27,477 nucleotides of DNA from an uncultured Gammaproteobacteria bacterium (GCA_938039225.1 CALHVH010000155.1:1-27477), one strand, 5' to 3'. Positions 7,603-16,297 are shown, counted from the first letter of the stretch. The notes: generated by a model not told the origin, from the sequence alone. Numbers and translations: made by a program.

Positions 7603-9183
7603 ATGAGCCAACATATGACAATGACCCAAGCTTTTGCCAAGAATTTTTTGGGCAATTCTCCCGACTGGTATAAGTTCACCATAATTGCGTTCTTAATAAT
7701 GAACCCCATTCTCTATCATATGCTAGGTGGTTTTATTACTGGATGGATTATTGTTGGACAGTTCATTTTGACTCTGGCGATGGCTTTAAAATGTTATCCA
7801 TTGCAACCAGGTGGTTTACTTGCACTTGAGGCTATTTTAATTGGCATGACAACACCTCAGCATGCATGGCATGAGTTAGAGGTTAATCTACCCGTTATTG
7901 CATTATTGATGTTCATGGTGGCAGGTATCTACTTCATGAAAGACATGTTGTTGTTTGTCTTTACTAAAGTGTTGTTGCGTTTCCGTTCGAAAATAGTTCT
8001 GTCTTTCTTGTTTTGTGCAATCTCAGCTATTCTTTCTGCTTTTTTAGATGCCCTGACTGTTATCGCGGTTATCATCACTGTAGCTGTTGGCTTCTATTCG
8101 GTATACCACAAGGTGGCATCGGGTGGCACATACGCCGAAGAGGGTGAGCCCGACATCGATCGTGAAGAGTTGAAAGAATTTCGTGGGTTTTTACGTAATC
8201 TGATGATGCACGCAGGTGTAGGTACGGCTCTGGGTGGCGTGATGACGCAAGTTGGTGAGCCGCAAAACATCATTATTTCTGAGAAGCTCGGTTGGGATTT
8301 TGTTGGCTTCTTTTCTATGGTTGCGCCGGTCTCCTTACCCGTTTTCGTGGCAGGCCTCTTAACCTGTGTGTTCGTTGAAAAAATAAAATTCTTCGGTTAT
8401 GGCTATCAATTGCCTCAGGATGTACGCACAGTTTTACAAGACTTCGATAAGCATGAATCGGCAAAACGAAATGTTCGTGACAATGCGTCTCTAATTGCAC
8501 AAGGTTTGGTGGCGATAGTGCTTGTGCTTGCTCTGTATAAACATGTAGCTCAGCCAGGTTTGATTGGTTTAATGGTTATTGTTTTAGCGACAACCTTTAC
8601 TGGTGTAACTGAAGAGCATCAAATCGGTAAAGCTTTTGAAGAAGCGCTTCCATTTACAGCTTTATTAGCGGTCTTCTTTGTGATTGTAGCCATGATTGCA
8701 GATAATGGTTTGTTCAAACCGGTGATTGAATATGTGTTTAGTAAGGATCTGAATAGTCAACCGGGTATGTTCTTTGTGGCGAATGGCGTGCTTTCAATGA
8801 TGAGTGATAACGTATTTGTAGCCTCTGTTTATATCAAGGAAGTTGAACAAGCTTTCTGTAGTGGACTGATTGACCGCTCGCATTACGAGCAGCTTGCAAT
8901 CGCGATCAATACTGGTACCAACCTTCCATCGGTTGCGACTCCAAATGGTCAAGCCGCATTCTTGTTCTTATTGACCTCAGCAATAGCGCCATTGATTCGA
9001 TTGTCATATCTGGAAATGGTTAAATTGGCATTGCCATATACAATAGTACTAACAGTCGTTGGTTTGATTGCGACATTGAACTATGCTGAAATCGCCAATG
9101 TTCTTTCTTTCTTAGATATTGCGAATGTACCTTATGTTGAGAAAGAGTGTATTGATGCAGCAGCTGCAAATGGTGGCTATTAA
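7603..9183 (+). CDS. nhaB: Na+/H+ antiporter NhaB
   Basis: NhaB is an inner-membrane electrogenic antiporter that expels sodium in exchange for protons. The 526 residues match the family length (513 in E. coli). Many hydrophobic segments are visible, and the conserved membrane motif AFLDALTVIAVI contains D149, equivalent to the functionally important aspartate of the family. GVGTALGGVMTQVGEPQN (about 205-222), ADNGLFKPV and the TGTNLPSVATPNGQAA region are further NhaB signatures. The start is preceded by AAAGGG. The gene has its own 183-base upstream region and ends at a strong terminator shared with corB. It fits a salt-exposed habitat. Confidence 0.95.
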   Translation: MSQHMTMTQAFAKNFLGNSPDWYKFTIIAFLIMNPILYHMLGGFITGWIIVGQFILTLAMALKCYPLQPGGLLALEAILIGMTTPQHAWHELEVNLPVIALLMFMVAGIYFMKDMLLFVFTKVLLRFRSKIVLSFLFCAISAILSAFLDALTVIAVIITVAVGFYSVYHKVASGGTYAEEGEPDIDREELKEFRGFLRNLMMHAGVGTALGGVMTQVGEPQNIIISEKLGWDFVGFFSMVAPVSLPVFVAGLLTCVFVEKIKFFGYGYQLPQDVRTVLQDFDKHESAKRNVRDNASLIAQGLVAIVLVLALYKHVAQPGLIGLMVIVLATTFTGVTEEHQIGKAFEEALPFTALLAVFFVIVAMIADNGLFKPVIEYVFSKDLNSQPGMFFVANGVLSMMSDNVFVASVYIKEVEQAFCSGLIDRSHYEQLAIAINTGTNLPSVATPNGQAAFLFLLTSAIAPLIRLSYLEMVKLALPYTIVLTVVGLIATLNYAEIANVLSFLDIANVPYVEKECIDAAAANGGY

Positions 9184-9211
9184 TCTCTGTATTGTTTGAA
9201 AGTCAATATAC

Positions 9212-9241
9212 AAAAAAGCCGCTCAAATGAGCGGCTTTTTT
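9212..9241. terminator. Bidirectional terminator between nhaB and corB
   Basis: A perfect stem GCCGCTCA (9218-9225) and TGAGCGGC (9228-9235) is flanked by six A on the left and six T on the right. It can stop transcription of the convergent nhaB (+) and corB (-). Confidence 0.93.
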
Positions 9242-9264
9242 ATCTTTTGGCTACTCCAAATTTC

Positions 9265-10530
9265 TTACTCAGGCTCTGGTAATTTCTCTATCACTCTCAC
9301 GGTTTTAATAGTATTCGCTTTGGCATGTACTATTTCCAAATCGTAATTTCCTATACTGAGTCGATCGCCCGTTTTAGGAAAATTCTCAAGCTCTTCCAGA
9401 ATTAAGCCATTCAATGTTTTGGCTTCATCAATGGGTAGATTCCAATTTTGAGATTTATTAAGCTCACGTACATGAGCTGAACCTTGAACCAGAAAGCTTT
9501 TTGCACTCTCAACAAAAACATCGTCTTGTAAGTTAACTTCGGTTTGGTTGAACTCTCCTACAATCTCTTCTAATAAATCTTCTAAAGTCACTAAGCCTTG
9601 AATATCGCCGTACTCATCAACCACTAAACCAATACGCCTATGATTCTTCTGGAACTCCATGAGTTGTTGGTTTAAAGGGGTAGTTTCGGGAATATAGTAT
9701 GGTTCTTGCAGATGTTTAATTAAGATGTCGCGTTCTAAAGTATTACGGCTTAAATCACGAATGAGTTTGCGTAAATGCAACATACCAATTACTTGATCAA
9801 TATCATCACTAAACACCGGTAACCAGGTGTGCTGGCTAGTTTGAATCTGTTCTAATATTTCATGCCAATCATCATCTAGATCAATGCCTTCCACTTCATT
9901 ACGTGGAATCATGATGTCTTCCACGGTAACACTGTCTAAGTCTAAAACACCTAACATCATTTCTTGGTGACGCTTACTTACTTCGCCACCAAAATCATGC
10001 ACAATGGTACGAAGTTCTTCTCGGCCTAGCTGTTGTAGATTTAAACTGGATTTCACACCAAAGAGTCTCAATAGCCCATTGGTTAGAAAATTCAATACCC
10101 AAACCAAAGGCCACATGACTCTCAGTAGAGGGTAGTAAACGTAGGAAGAGGGCAGTGCTAATTTTTCAGGATAAAGCGCAGCCAGTGTTTTTGGGGTAAC
10201 TTCAGCAAAGACTAAGACCAATAAAATAAGTATGCCACCCGCAGCAGCTGCACCTAATTCACCGCCCAACCTAAAACCAATCACTGTGGTCAACATGGTC
10301 GCGCCTACATTGACCACATTATTTCCAATTAAGATAATACCGATTAGACGGTCTGGTCTTTGCAGTAATCTTTCAGTCAAGATTGCAGTGCGATGTCCTT
10401 TTTTTACCAAATGGCGTAGACGGTATCGATTTAAGCTCATGAGAGCGGTTTCAGTACTCGAGAAGAATGCTGAGAGACAAAGTAATAAAATTAAGATGCC
10501 AATTAAGGCACCGATTGATAAATCGGCCAA
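9265..10530 (-). CDS. corB: CNNM/CorB-family transporter-associated protein (DUF21, CBS pair, CorC_HlyC)
   Basis: The 421-residue membrane protein has the order of E. coli YfjD/CorB: a DUF21/CNNM transmembrane domain (about 5-190, with AFFSSTETALMSLN near 21-34 and GNNVVN near 69), a CBS pair (about 205-325, starting VEDIMIPRNEV) and a CorC_HlyC domain (about 335-418). The family is linked to Mg2+ or Co2+ export or homeostasis. The start is a TTG at 10530: an in-frame stop lies four codons upstream, the next methionine is M31 inside the first membrane helix, and the resulting N-terminus aligns with the family. It neighbours ypjD, as in E. coli, and converges on nhaB. Confidence 0.92.
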   Translation of the reverse strand: MADLSIGALIGILILLLCLSAFFSSTETALMSLNRYRLRHLVKKGHRTAILTERLLQRPDRLIGIILIGNNVVNVGATMLTTVIGFRLGGELGAAAAGGILILLVLVFAEVTPKTLAALYPEKLALPSSYVYYPLLRVMWPLVWVLNFLTNGLLRLFGVKSSLNLQQLGREELRTIVHDFGGEVSKRHQEMMLGVLDLDSVTVEDIMIPRNEVEGIDLDDDWHEILEQIQTSQHTWLPVFSDDIDQVIGMLHLRKLIRDLSRNTLERDILIKHLQEPYYIPETTPLNQQLMEFQKNHRRIGLVVDEYGDIQGLVTLEDLLEEIVGEFNQTEVNLQDDVFVESAKSFLVQGSAHVRELNKSQNWNLPIDEAKTLNGLILEELENFPKTGDRLSIGNYDLEIVHAKANTIKTVRVIEKLPEPE

Positions 10531-10613
10531 GAAGGTAACTCGCTAAGATGTGATTCAGATAAGGTGAATTGTTGGGGCTGTTGTGAAAAAAAGCAAGGTA
10601 ATATCAGACTAAA

Positions 10614-11456
10614 TCAATTCCAAGAACGATTAAGAATCACTTCTAGTACCCATTTACTACCAAAATAAGCCAGCAGTAGTAAGAAGAATCCTAACAAGGC
10701 AAAGCGCATTGCAGTTTTACCTCGCCAGCCAAGTTTCCAGCGACCTAGTAATAAAATCCCAAATACAAACCATGACAATAAAGAAAGAATGACTTTATGC
10801 GGTAGGTGCTGAGCGCTGAGGTTTTCTAAAAAGAAAAAACCACTTAATAATGCAACGGTTAAGAGACAGAAACCAATTAAGATTAATTGGAAAGTTTCAT
10901 TATCTAATGATTCAAGCGATGGAAGAAAACCACTGGCGGTAGCCGGTTTAAGTCGTAGACGTCGACTTTGCCATGGTGCAATTACGGTAAGTAATGCTGC
11001 TACTGATAAACAAGCATACGAACACAGAGACAAGATTAAATGTAGGTACAAGGCCCAACCGTTTTTACTCAGATTGAAACTGCTATCGGTTGATAGTAAG
11101 CCTAAACAACAAATTGCAGTTAGTAGAAAAAGTACAAAGGCTAAGCCTTGCATATTTGGGCGTGTATAAAAATACAAGCCAATAATTAAGTAGACCAAAC
11201 CTACAACAGCAATGGCACTACCAATACTGAATTGTAAAAAATTATTACCATCTTGGCTAAAGGGTATGGCTTGTAGTGCAACTAAGGCTACATATAAGAA
11301 AGCACTGATTGAAATTAGTAGACGCTGGGCTTTTGATTGCTGACTAGAGTCAATATTAGGGTTTAAAGCGCGTATTCTTAAGGAATTGAACAGCCAGAAT
11401 GCTGAACAAAGTAGTAAAAGCGAGCAAATTATGACTAATATTGTGATTAAGTCCAC
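10614..11456 (-). CDS. ypjD: Inner-membrane protein of the YpjD/CcsA-like family
   Basis: The 280-residue hydrophobic protein has about eight membrane segments and belongs by content and position to the YpjD group, which is related to the CcsA/CcmC cytochrome c assembly and haem-handling proteins. NGWALYLHLILSLCSYACL (about 131-149) carries the conserved histidine region of the group, and ENLSAQHLPHKVILSLLSWFVFG holds the later histidines. Its function in gammaproteobacteria without an obvious cytochrome assembly context is not established. It lies between corB and ffh as in E. coli, reading away from ffh, with an extra MBL gene inserted in between. Confidence 0.85.
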   Translation of the reverse strand: MDLITILVIICSLLLLCSAFWLFNSLRIRALNPNIDSSQQSKAQRLLISISAFLYVALVALQAIPFSQDGNNFLQFSIGSAIAVVGLVYLIIGLYFYTRPNMQGLAFVLFLLTAICCLGLLSTDSSFNLSKNGWALYLHLILSLCSYACLSVAALLTVIAPWQSRRLRLKPATASGFLPSLESLDNETFQLILIGFCLLTVALLSGFFFLENLSAQHLPHKVILSLLSWFVFGILLLGRWKLGWRGKTAMRFALLGFFLLLLAYFGSKWVLEVILNRSWN

Positions 11457-11667
11457 AGTTTTGTTCTTATTTGATGGTGAGCTGGTTTAATAAAAGAGAT
11501 AATCAAAACTTAAGAAACTTGTTCTTGGGATTGATTGTAACTAAATAAAGCACTAGTATACCCTCTAAGTGATTGATACGTTTTCAAAAATAACAAGAAC
11601 AAAAAATTTATACCTAAGGTTTTGAATGTCTTAACCTGGATAGAATTATCGGACAACTAGAAAAATC

Positions 11668-12435
11668 ATGCAAATTCGAATACTAGGCTGCAGTGGAGGA
11701 ATTGGAGCCGCCTTACGTACAACCTCCATATTAGTTGGTCAAGAAGTGTTGATCGACTGTGGCACTGGTATTGGTGATTTAAGCATTTCTCAAATGAAGA
11801 ACATTAAGCATGTTTTCATCACTCACTCGCACCTTGATCATACCGTTGCCTTACCGCTTCTTATCGATACAATTTTTGGTGAAGTTGATCACCCACTTAA
11901 CGTCCACGCGAGTGCCGCAACTATTGAGGCGATTCGTAAACATATCTTTAATTGGGTTATGTGGCCAGATTTTACAGAGTTACCTAATAAAGAAAATCCA
12001 TCTATTATTTTTCATCCAATGGAAAACAAAGATGTGGTTGAATTAAACGGTGCAACTTTCCAAGCGGTTGATGTAAACCACGTTGTTCCCTGTTTTGCTT
12101 ATATTGTTAAGTGCCCAGATGGTGGGATTTTTGCATTTAGCGGCGATAGTAAATCAAACGATACTCTATGGCCTGAACTGAATGCCTTGGAAAAACTGGA
12201 TGTTTTCATTGTAGAGGCCGCCTTTGTAGACGAATTAAAAGACTTAGCAGAAGTTTCTGGTCATTACTGTCCAGAAACATTGGCTTTGGACTTAAAAAAA
12301 TTAAAGCATGAAACTGATATTTGGATTACTCACCTTAAACCTGGTAGTGAAGAACAAATCATGCAGGAATTGCATGCGCAAATACCAGAGCGTAATGTTA
12401 TTCGCTTAATGGGTAATGAGAATTTCGAAATCTAA
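11668..12435 (+). CDS. MBL-fold hydrolase, probable 3',5'-cyclic-nucleotide phosphodiesterase (class II-like)
   Basis: The 255-residue protein is a metallo-beta-lactamase-fold hydrolase with metal motif THSHLDH at 52-58 and further ligands H138, D160 (FSGDS) and H222 (THLKPG). The N-terminal GCSGGIGAALRTTS and the HSHLDH-x-x-ALPLL pattern resemble the proteobacterial class II cyclic-nucleotide phosphodiesterases, which hydrolyse cAMP or cGMP. It lacks the RNase Z/ElaC exosite and the GloB loop. It is divergent from ypjD (211 bases) and 127 bases upstream of ffh, so it is not clearly part of either operon. No cyclase is visible in the window. The fold is certain, the substrate inferred. Confidence 0.75.
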   Translation: MQIRILGCSGGIGAALRTTSILVGQEVLIDCGTGIGDLSISQMKNIKHVFITHSHLDHTVALPLLIDTIFGEVDHPLNVHASAATIEAIRKHIFNWVMWPDFTELPNKENPSIIFHPMENKDVVELNGATFQAVDVNHVVPCFAYIVKCPDGGIFAFSGDSKSNDTLWPELNALEKLDVFIVEAAFVDELKDLAEVSGHYCPETLALDLKKLKHETDIWITHLKPGSEEQIMQELHAQIPERNVIRLMGNENFEI

Positions 12436-12562
12436 GTCGGCTCATCTTTCGTACTGGGCAAAAGCAACATACAAGCATTAAAAACATCCGTTATAATTCA
12501 GTTATAAAATTTGAATTCTTGTCGTCTCTGACCGGGTAATGCTATATACATAGGAAATATTC

Positions 12563-13915
12563 ATGTTTGATCGTTTAAGTGAACGCCTTAGCGGTGTTGT
12601 TGAGAGTCTTAAAGGTAAAGGTCGCTTAACAGAAGATAATATCAAAGACACTATGCGCCAAGTGCGTATGGCTTTGATTGAAGCAGATGTTGCTTTACCG
12701 GTAGTTAAAGAGTTTGTCGCTCAAGTCAAAGAAAAAGCGGTTGGTGAAACGGTCTCTAAAAGCCTGACACCAGGCCAGGCTCTCATCAAATTAGTGCATG
12801 ATGAATTAATTAATGCACTTGGGCAAAAAACAGAAAGCTTAAATTTGGTCTCCGAACCTCCAGCAGTAATCTTACTTGCAGGATTACAGGGGGCTGGTAA
12901 AACCACTTCAGCTGCAAAATTAGCACTTCAACTAAAAAGCCAAAAGAAAAAAGTTGCTCTTGTCAGTGCTGATGTTTATCGACCTGCAGCGATTAAACAA
13001 TTAGAAACGCTTGCCAGTCAGGTAGATGTTACCTACTTAAGTTCTAGTCCAGATGAAAAACCATTAGCTATTGCTAAACGTGCACACGAACAAGCCCGTT
13101 TATCTCAGATGGATGTGCTTATTGTCGATACAGCTGGGCGATTAGGTATTGATGCTGACATGATGTCGGAAATAAAAGTTTTACATGACTTTTTAAAGCC
13201 AAATGAAACCTTATTTGTAGTTGACTCTATGGCTGGGCAAGATGCGGTAAATGCGGCAAAAGCGTTTTCAGAAGCACTTACTCTTACTGGTGTGGTTTTA
13301 ACCAAGGCCGATGGTGATGCGCGTGGTGGTGTAGCCTTGTCTGTCAGACAGATAACTGGTGCGCCGATTAAGTACATTGGTTTAGGCGAAAAAATAGATG
13401 CATTAGAAGTTTTTCATCCTGAGCGTATTGCTTCGCGTATTTTAGGTATGGGTGATGTAGTCAGCTTGGTCGAGCAAGTTGAGCAACAAGTTGACAAGAG
13501 TAAAGCTGAAAAGCTTGCTCGTAAGTTTAAAAAAGGTAAAGGTTTCGACATGGTTGATCTTAAAGATCAATATGAACAAATGTTGAAAATGGGTGGAATC
13601 GCGTCTTTGATGGAGAAACTACCGGGTGGAGCCAAAGCCATGCAAAATATGCCTGCACAGCTTTCAGATAAGGCGCTCATTCATCAAATTGCCTTGATTA
13701 ATTCGATGACTGCAAAAGAACGACGTTTTGTAAGTTTAATCAATCCATCACGAAAAAAACGCATTGCTGCGGGCGCAGGTATGCAAGTCCAAGATCTCAA
13801 TCGCTTACTTAAGCAATTTAAGCAAATGGAGAAAACCATGAAAAAAATGCGCGGAGGCGGAATGAAAAAGATGATGCGCGCTATGGGGAATCGTTTTCCA
13901 GGCGGCTTACAATAA
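12563..13915 (+). CDS. ffh: Signal recognition particle protein Ffh (SRP54)
   Basis: Ffh binds 4.5S RNA and hydrophobic signal sequences and delivers ribosomes to FtsY at the membrane. The 450-residue protein has the N helical bundle (1-90), the SRP GTPase domain with P-loop GLQGAGKTT (107-115), DVYRPAA (137-143), DTAGR (189-193) and TKAD (247-250), and a methionine-rich M domain (about 325-440) ending in KKMRGGGMKKMMRAMG. An AGGAAA ribosome-binding site precedes the ATG. A TATAAT hexamer at 12492-12497 could be its -10 element, although no good -35 was found. A 350-base gap separates it from rpsP, longer than usual for this cluster. Confidence 0.97.
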   Translation: MFDRLSERLSGVVESLKGKGRLTEDNIKDTMRQVRMALIEADVALPVVKEFVAQVKEKAVGETVSKSLTPGQALIKLVHDELINALGQKTESLNLVSEPPAVILLAGLQGAGKTTSAAKLALQLKSQKKKVALVSADVYRPAAIKQLETLASQVDVTYLSSSPDEKPLAIAKRAHEQARLSQMDVLIVDTAGRLGIDADMMSEIKVLHDFLKPNETLFVVDSMAGQDAVNAAKAFSEALTLTGVVLTKADGDARGGVALSVRQITGAPIKYIGLGEKIDALEVFHPERIASRILGMGDVVSLVEQVEQQVDKSKAEKLARKFKKGKGFDMVDLKDQYEQMLKMGGIASLMEKLPGGAKAMQNMPAQLSDKALIHQIALINSMTAKERRFVSLINPSRKKRIAAGAGMQVQDLNRLLKQFKQMEKTMKKMRGGGMKKMMRAMGNRFPGGLQ

Positions 13916-14085
13916 TAGATTTTGCCGTTTAAGTGTTTGTTTGTACTTAAAAAATATTACAAGTCTTTGGCTCAAATAACATATATACATGCTCAAATTA
14001 AGCAAACTTAAAGTGGATTGGTGAAAGTGTATTTCTAGCCAAGTCTTATCTGAGCGAAGATTAACAATAGCAATGTGCATTTAAG

Positions 14086-14114
14086 TGTACATTTTGCTCA
14101 AATTCTCGTAAAAT
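14086..14114 (+). promoter_or_regulatory. Putative promoter of the rpsP operon
   Basis: TGTACA (14086-14091, a partial match to TTGACA) and TAAAAT (14109-14114) are separated by 17 bases and followed by a GC-containing discriminator (AGCTGG). An imperfect palindrome overlaps the -35. The resulting transcript would have a leader of about 145 bases. Confidence 0.35.
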
Positions 14115-14200
14115 AGCTGGCTAACTACGAACATAAGCCGTTGCTAGTGTTTCTTGTGAAGGATTGATTCTTTGCTGAACACCTAAGTGACGGTTTTTTT

Positions 14201-14237
14201 AGTACAGAAAAAGCCTGAATAATGCGAGTTTTGTACT
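14201..14237 (+). promoter_or_regulatory. Leader hairpin upstream of rpsP
   Basis: AGTACAGAA (14201-14209) pairs with TTTTGTACT (14229-14237), with one G-U pair, leaving a 19-base loop. The stem ends about 28 bases before the rpsP start and is followed by GATTTTT, so it could be an attenuator or a protein-binding leader. I do not recognise it as a known leader family. Confidence 0.35.
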
Positions 14238-14265
14238 GATTTTTAAGAATTTTGAGGAAACTATA

Positions 14266-14523
14266 ATGGTAGTAATTCGTTTATCTCGTGGTGGGGCTAA
14301 AAAAGCGCCTTTTTACCACATTGTTGTTACAGATAGCCGCAACCGTCGCGATGGCCGTTACATTGAGCGTTTAGGCTTTTTTAATCCGCTTGCTAAAGGT
14401 AATGCAGAAGCTCTACGTATAGATCAAGCTCGTGTTGATCACTGGGTCGGTCAAGGTGCACAACCTTCAGATCGCGTACGTGCTTTAATCAAGCAAAATG
14501 CTAAAGCACAGGCTGCTGCTTAA
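14266..14523 (+). CDS. rpsP: 30S ribosomal protein S16
   Basis: S16 is an early-assembly protein of the 30S subunit body. The 85-residue protein begins MVVIRLSRGGAKKAPFYHIV and contains SRNRRDGRYIERLGFFNP, the S16 signature, with a short alanine-rich tail. A TGAGGAAA ribosome-binding site lies at good spacing. It is the first gene of the rpsP-rimM-trmD-rplS operon, with rimM starting 6 bases after the stop. Confidence 0.98.
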   Translation: MVVIRLSRGGAKKAPFYHIVVTDSRNRRDGRYIERLGFFNPLAKGNAEALRIDQARVDHWVGQGAQPSDRVRALIKQNAKAQAAA

Positions 14524-14529
14524 TTAAAA

Positions 14530-15153
14530 ATGTCTACAACCGAGGGTGACCGCATACTGGTCGGTAAAGTTGTAGGCTTTTTTGGTTTAAAGGGCTGGGT
14601 AAATATACTCTCGCATACAGAACCAAAAGATAATATCTTTAGTTACAAAACCTGGTGGCTTAAAGATAGTAGTAAAAAATCCAGTGCTTGGATTAAACAA
14701 GAAGCTTTTAAAACTAAACTTCAGACCAAGGGCTTATTGGCCTTGTTTGATGGAATACAAGATCGAACACAAGCTGAAGTTTTTAAAGGTTATGAGATTT
14801 ACATCGATAACGACCAACTAGAAAGCTTGCCTGAGGGTGAGTTTTACTGGAAGGACCTTATTGGCTTAAGCGTTGTTAACGATAGTGGGTTTCAATTTGG
14901 TCAGGTAGTTGACATGCTGGCAACAGGAGCTAACGACGTTCTTATTGTGCATGGAAAAGAAACAGACGCCAAGGTGTTAGCAAAACGTGAAAAAGACTTA
15001 CTAAAAAAGAAGTCTGATTCCAATAACACCAAAGCAAAATTAGATTTAAAAGAAACGTTGATTCCTTATATTTGGGATCAAGTCATCAAGCAAGTTGATT
15101 TAGAAAAAAAACAAATTCTAGTCGCTTGGGATGAAGATTATTTAGCTGATTGA
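14530..15153 (+). CDS. rimM: Ribosome maturation factor RimM
   Basis: RimM helps fold the head of the 30S subunit and binds S19. The N-terminal RimM domain is shown by ILVGKVVGFFGLKGWVNILSHTEP (9-32), and the PRC-barrel domain starts at EGEFYWKDLIGL (102-113). At 207 residues it is longer than the roughly 170-185 typical of gammaproteobacteria. The extra length is a lysine-rich segment at about 143-174, between LIVHGKE and ETLIPYI, inside the PRC barrel. The gene is 6 bases from rpsP and 9 from trmD, so it is probably translated in coupling with rpsP; its own ribosome-binding site is weak. Confidence 0.95.
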   Translation: MSTTEGDRILVGKVVGFFGLKGWVNILSHTEPKDNIFSYKTWWLKDSSKKSSAWIKQEAFKTKLQTKGLLALFDGIQDRTQAEVFKGYEIYIDNDQLESLPEGEFYWKDLIGLSVVNDSGFQFGQVVDMLATGANDVLIVHGKETDAKVLAKREKDLLKKKSDSNNTKAKLDLKETLIPYIWDQVIKQVDLEKKQILVAWDEDYLAD

Positions 15154-15162
15154 TGTGTAAGC

Positions 15163-15846
15163 ATGCAGATACATATCATTAGTTTATTTCCACAAGAAGT
15201 GGAAAGCTTTGCTCATATCGGTGTAGTCGGTCGAGCAATTAAAGAAGGTAGGGTCACATTGCAGGTTTGGAACCCGCGAGACAATACTTCGGATGTACAT
15301 GCAACAGTGGACGATCGACCTTATGGCGGCGGACCTGGAATGGTGATGAAAGTTGAGCCATTACGCAAAACCATCCAACAAGTTAAAGAAATTGCGCCGC
15401 AAGGTAGTCCTGTTGTGTATTTATCACCAGCGGGACAAGTTTTGCAGCAAAAGTTGGCAATTACTATGTCGCAAAGCCAGGGTTTGATACTGCTGGCAGG
15501 TCGTTACGAAGGTATCGATGAACGTTTAATTGAACGTGATGTAGATATGGAATTGTCGATAGGTGATTACGTACTATCAGGTGGAGAATTACCCGCCTTA
15601 GTCCTGATGGACTCGATAGTACGTTTGCTGCCAGGAGTTTTGGGAGATGATGAGTCATCACAACAAGATTCTTTTATGCAGGGTATTTTAGATTATCCGC
15701 ATTACACCAGACCTGCTGAGATTGATGGTCAAGAAGTACCAAAAGTACTTATGAGTGGTGATCATAAAGCGATAGCAAAATGGCGTGCTGAACAGGCGCT
15801 AGAAAGAACACGTCTTAGGCGTCCAGATTTACTTGAGGAAGACTAA
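15163..15846 (+). CDS. trmD: tRNA (guanine-N1-)-methyltransferase
   Basis: TrmD makes m1G37 in tRNAs reading CNN and some other codons, preventing +1 frameshifting, using SAM bound in a trefoil knot. Visible motifs are DDRPYGGGPGMVMKVEPL, YLSPAGQ, AGRYEGIDERLIERDVDMELSIGDYVLSGGELPA (knot region, about 110-143) and DYPHYTRPAEIDGQEVP. The protein is 227 residues and stops soon after LRRPDLLEED. E. coli TrmD (255 residues) has about 25 more at the C-terminus. The catalytic SPOUT core and most of the C-terminal domain are present, so it should be active. The next gene, rplS, starts 62 bases downstream. Confidence 0.96.
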   Translation: MQIHIISLFPQEVESFAHIGVVGRAIKEGRVTLQVWNPRDNTSDVHATVDDRPYGGGPGMVMKVEPLRKTIQQVKEIAPQGSPVVYLSPAGQVLQQKLAITMSQSQGLILLAGRYEGIDERLIERDVDMELSIGDYVLSGGELPALVLMDSIVRLLPGVLGDDESSQQDSFMQGILDYPHYTRPAEIDGQEVPKVLMSGDHKAIAKWRAEQALERTRLRRPDLLEED

Positions 15847-15908
15847 GGCTAAATGTAGTTTTATTATTTTGTGTAGATTTTTCTACAACGTTTAAAAGGT
15901 AGATAACA

Positions 15909-16253
15909 ATGAGCAATATCATTGAGCAATTAGAGCAAGAACAATTAAGAACTGACTTACCAGAATTTAGTCCTGGCGATACAGTCGTAGTTGATGTACG
16001 TGTAGTTGAAGGTACTCGTGAGCGTATCCAGGCCTTTGAAGGTGTGGTTATTGCAATTCGTAATCGTGGCTTAAACTCTGCATTTACAGTTCGTAAAATT
16101 TCACATGGCGAAGGCGTAGAGCGTGTTTTTCAAACACATAGCAAATCAATCGCTGGTGTTAAAGTAAAACGTCGCGGTGATGTACGTAGAGCTAAGCTTT
16201 ACTACTTGCGTGAGCGTTCTGGTCGTTCAGCACGAATCAAAGAAAAAATCTAG
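15909..16253 (+). CDS. rplS: 50S ribosomal protein L19
   Basis: L19 sits at the subunit interface near bridges B6 and B8. The 114-residue protein shows the family core PGDTVVVDVRVVEGTRERIQAFEGVVIA and RSGRSARIKEKI at the end. A GGTAG ribosome-binding site lies about 8 bases before the ATG. It closes the operon, followed within 80 bases by a strong terminator. Confidence 0.98.
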   Translation: MSNIIEQLEQEQLRTDLPEFSPGDTVVVDVRVVEGTRERIQAFEGVVIAIRNRGLNSAFTVRKISHGEGVERVFQTHSKSIAGVKVKRRGDVRRAKLYYLRERSGRSARIKEKI

Positions 16254-16297
16254 TTTTAGGCTGTTTTTATAGCGGCTAAAAAGAATTAGGATTGATC

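Larger units (their letters stand above)
13916..14265 (+). other. 350-base intergenic region with the probable rpsP promoter and leader
   Basis: No open reading frame or RNA gene is recognisable here. The first part has an AT-rich inverted repeat (TTTAAGT 13928-13934, ACTTAAA 13945-13951) without a T run, so it does not look like an ffh terminator. The middle has an imperfect palindrome AATGTGCA (14072-14079) with TGTACATT (14086-14093) over the putative -35 of rpsP. The last 130 bases are the probable leader of the rpsP operon, with a hairpin listed separately. Confidence 0.6.

Noticed and set aside
10232..10546. Plus-strand reading frame of 104 codons opposite corB
   Set aside because: It mirrors the corB membrane domain and shows the basic, low-complexity composition typical of antisense frames.
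11486..11496. GATAATC near the ypjD start as a second Fur box
   Set aside because: Only one half-site is present; the matching half is absent at the proper distance.
13928..13951. Inverted repeat after ffh as a terminator
   Set aside because: The stem is made almost only of A-T pairs and is followed by an A run rather than a T run on the coding strand.
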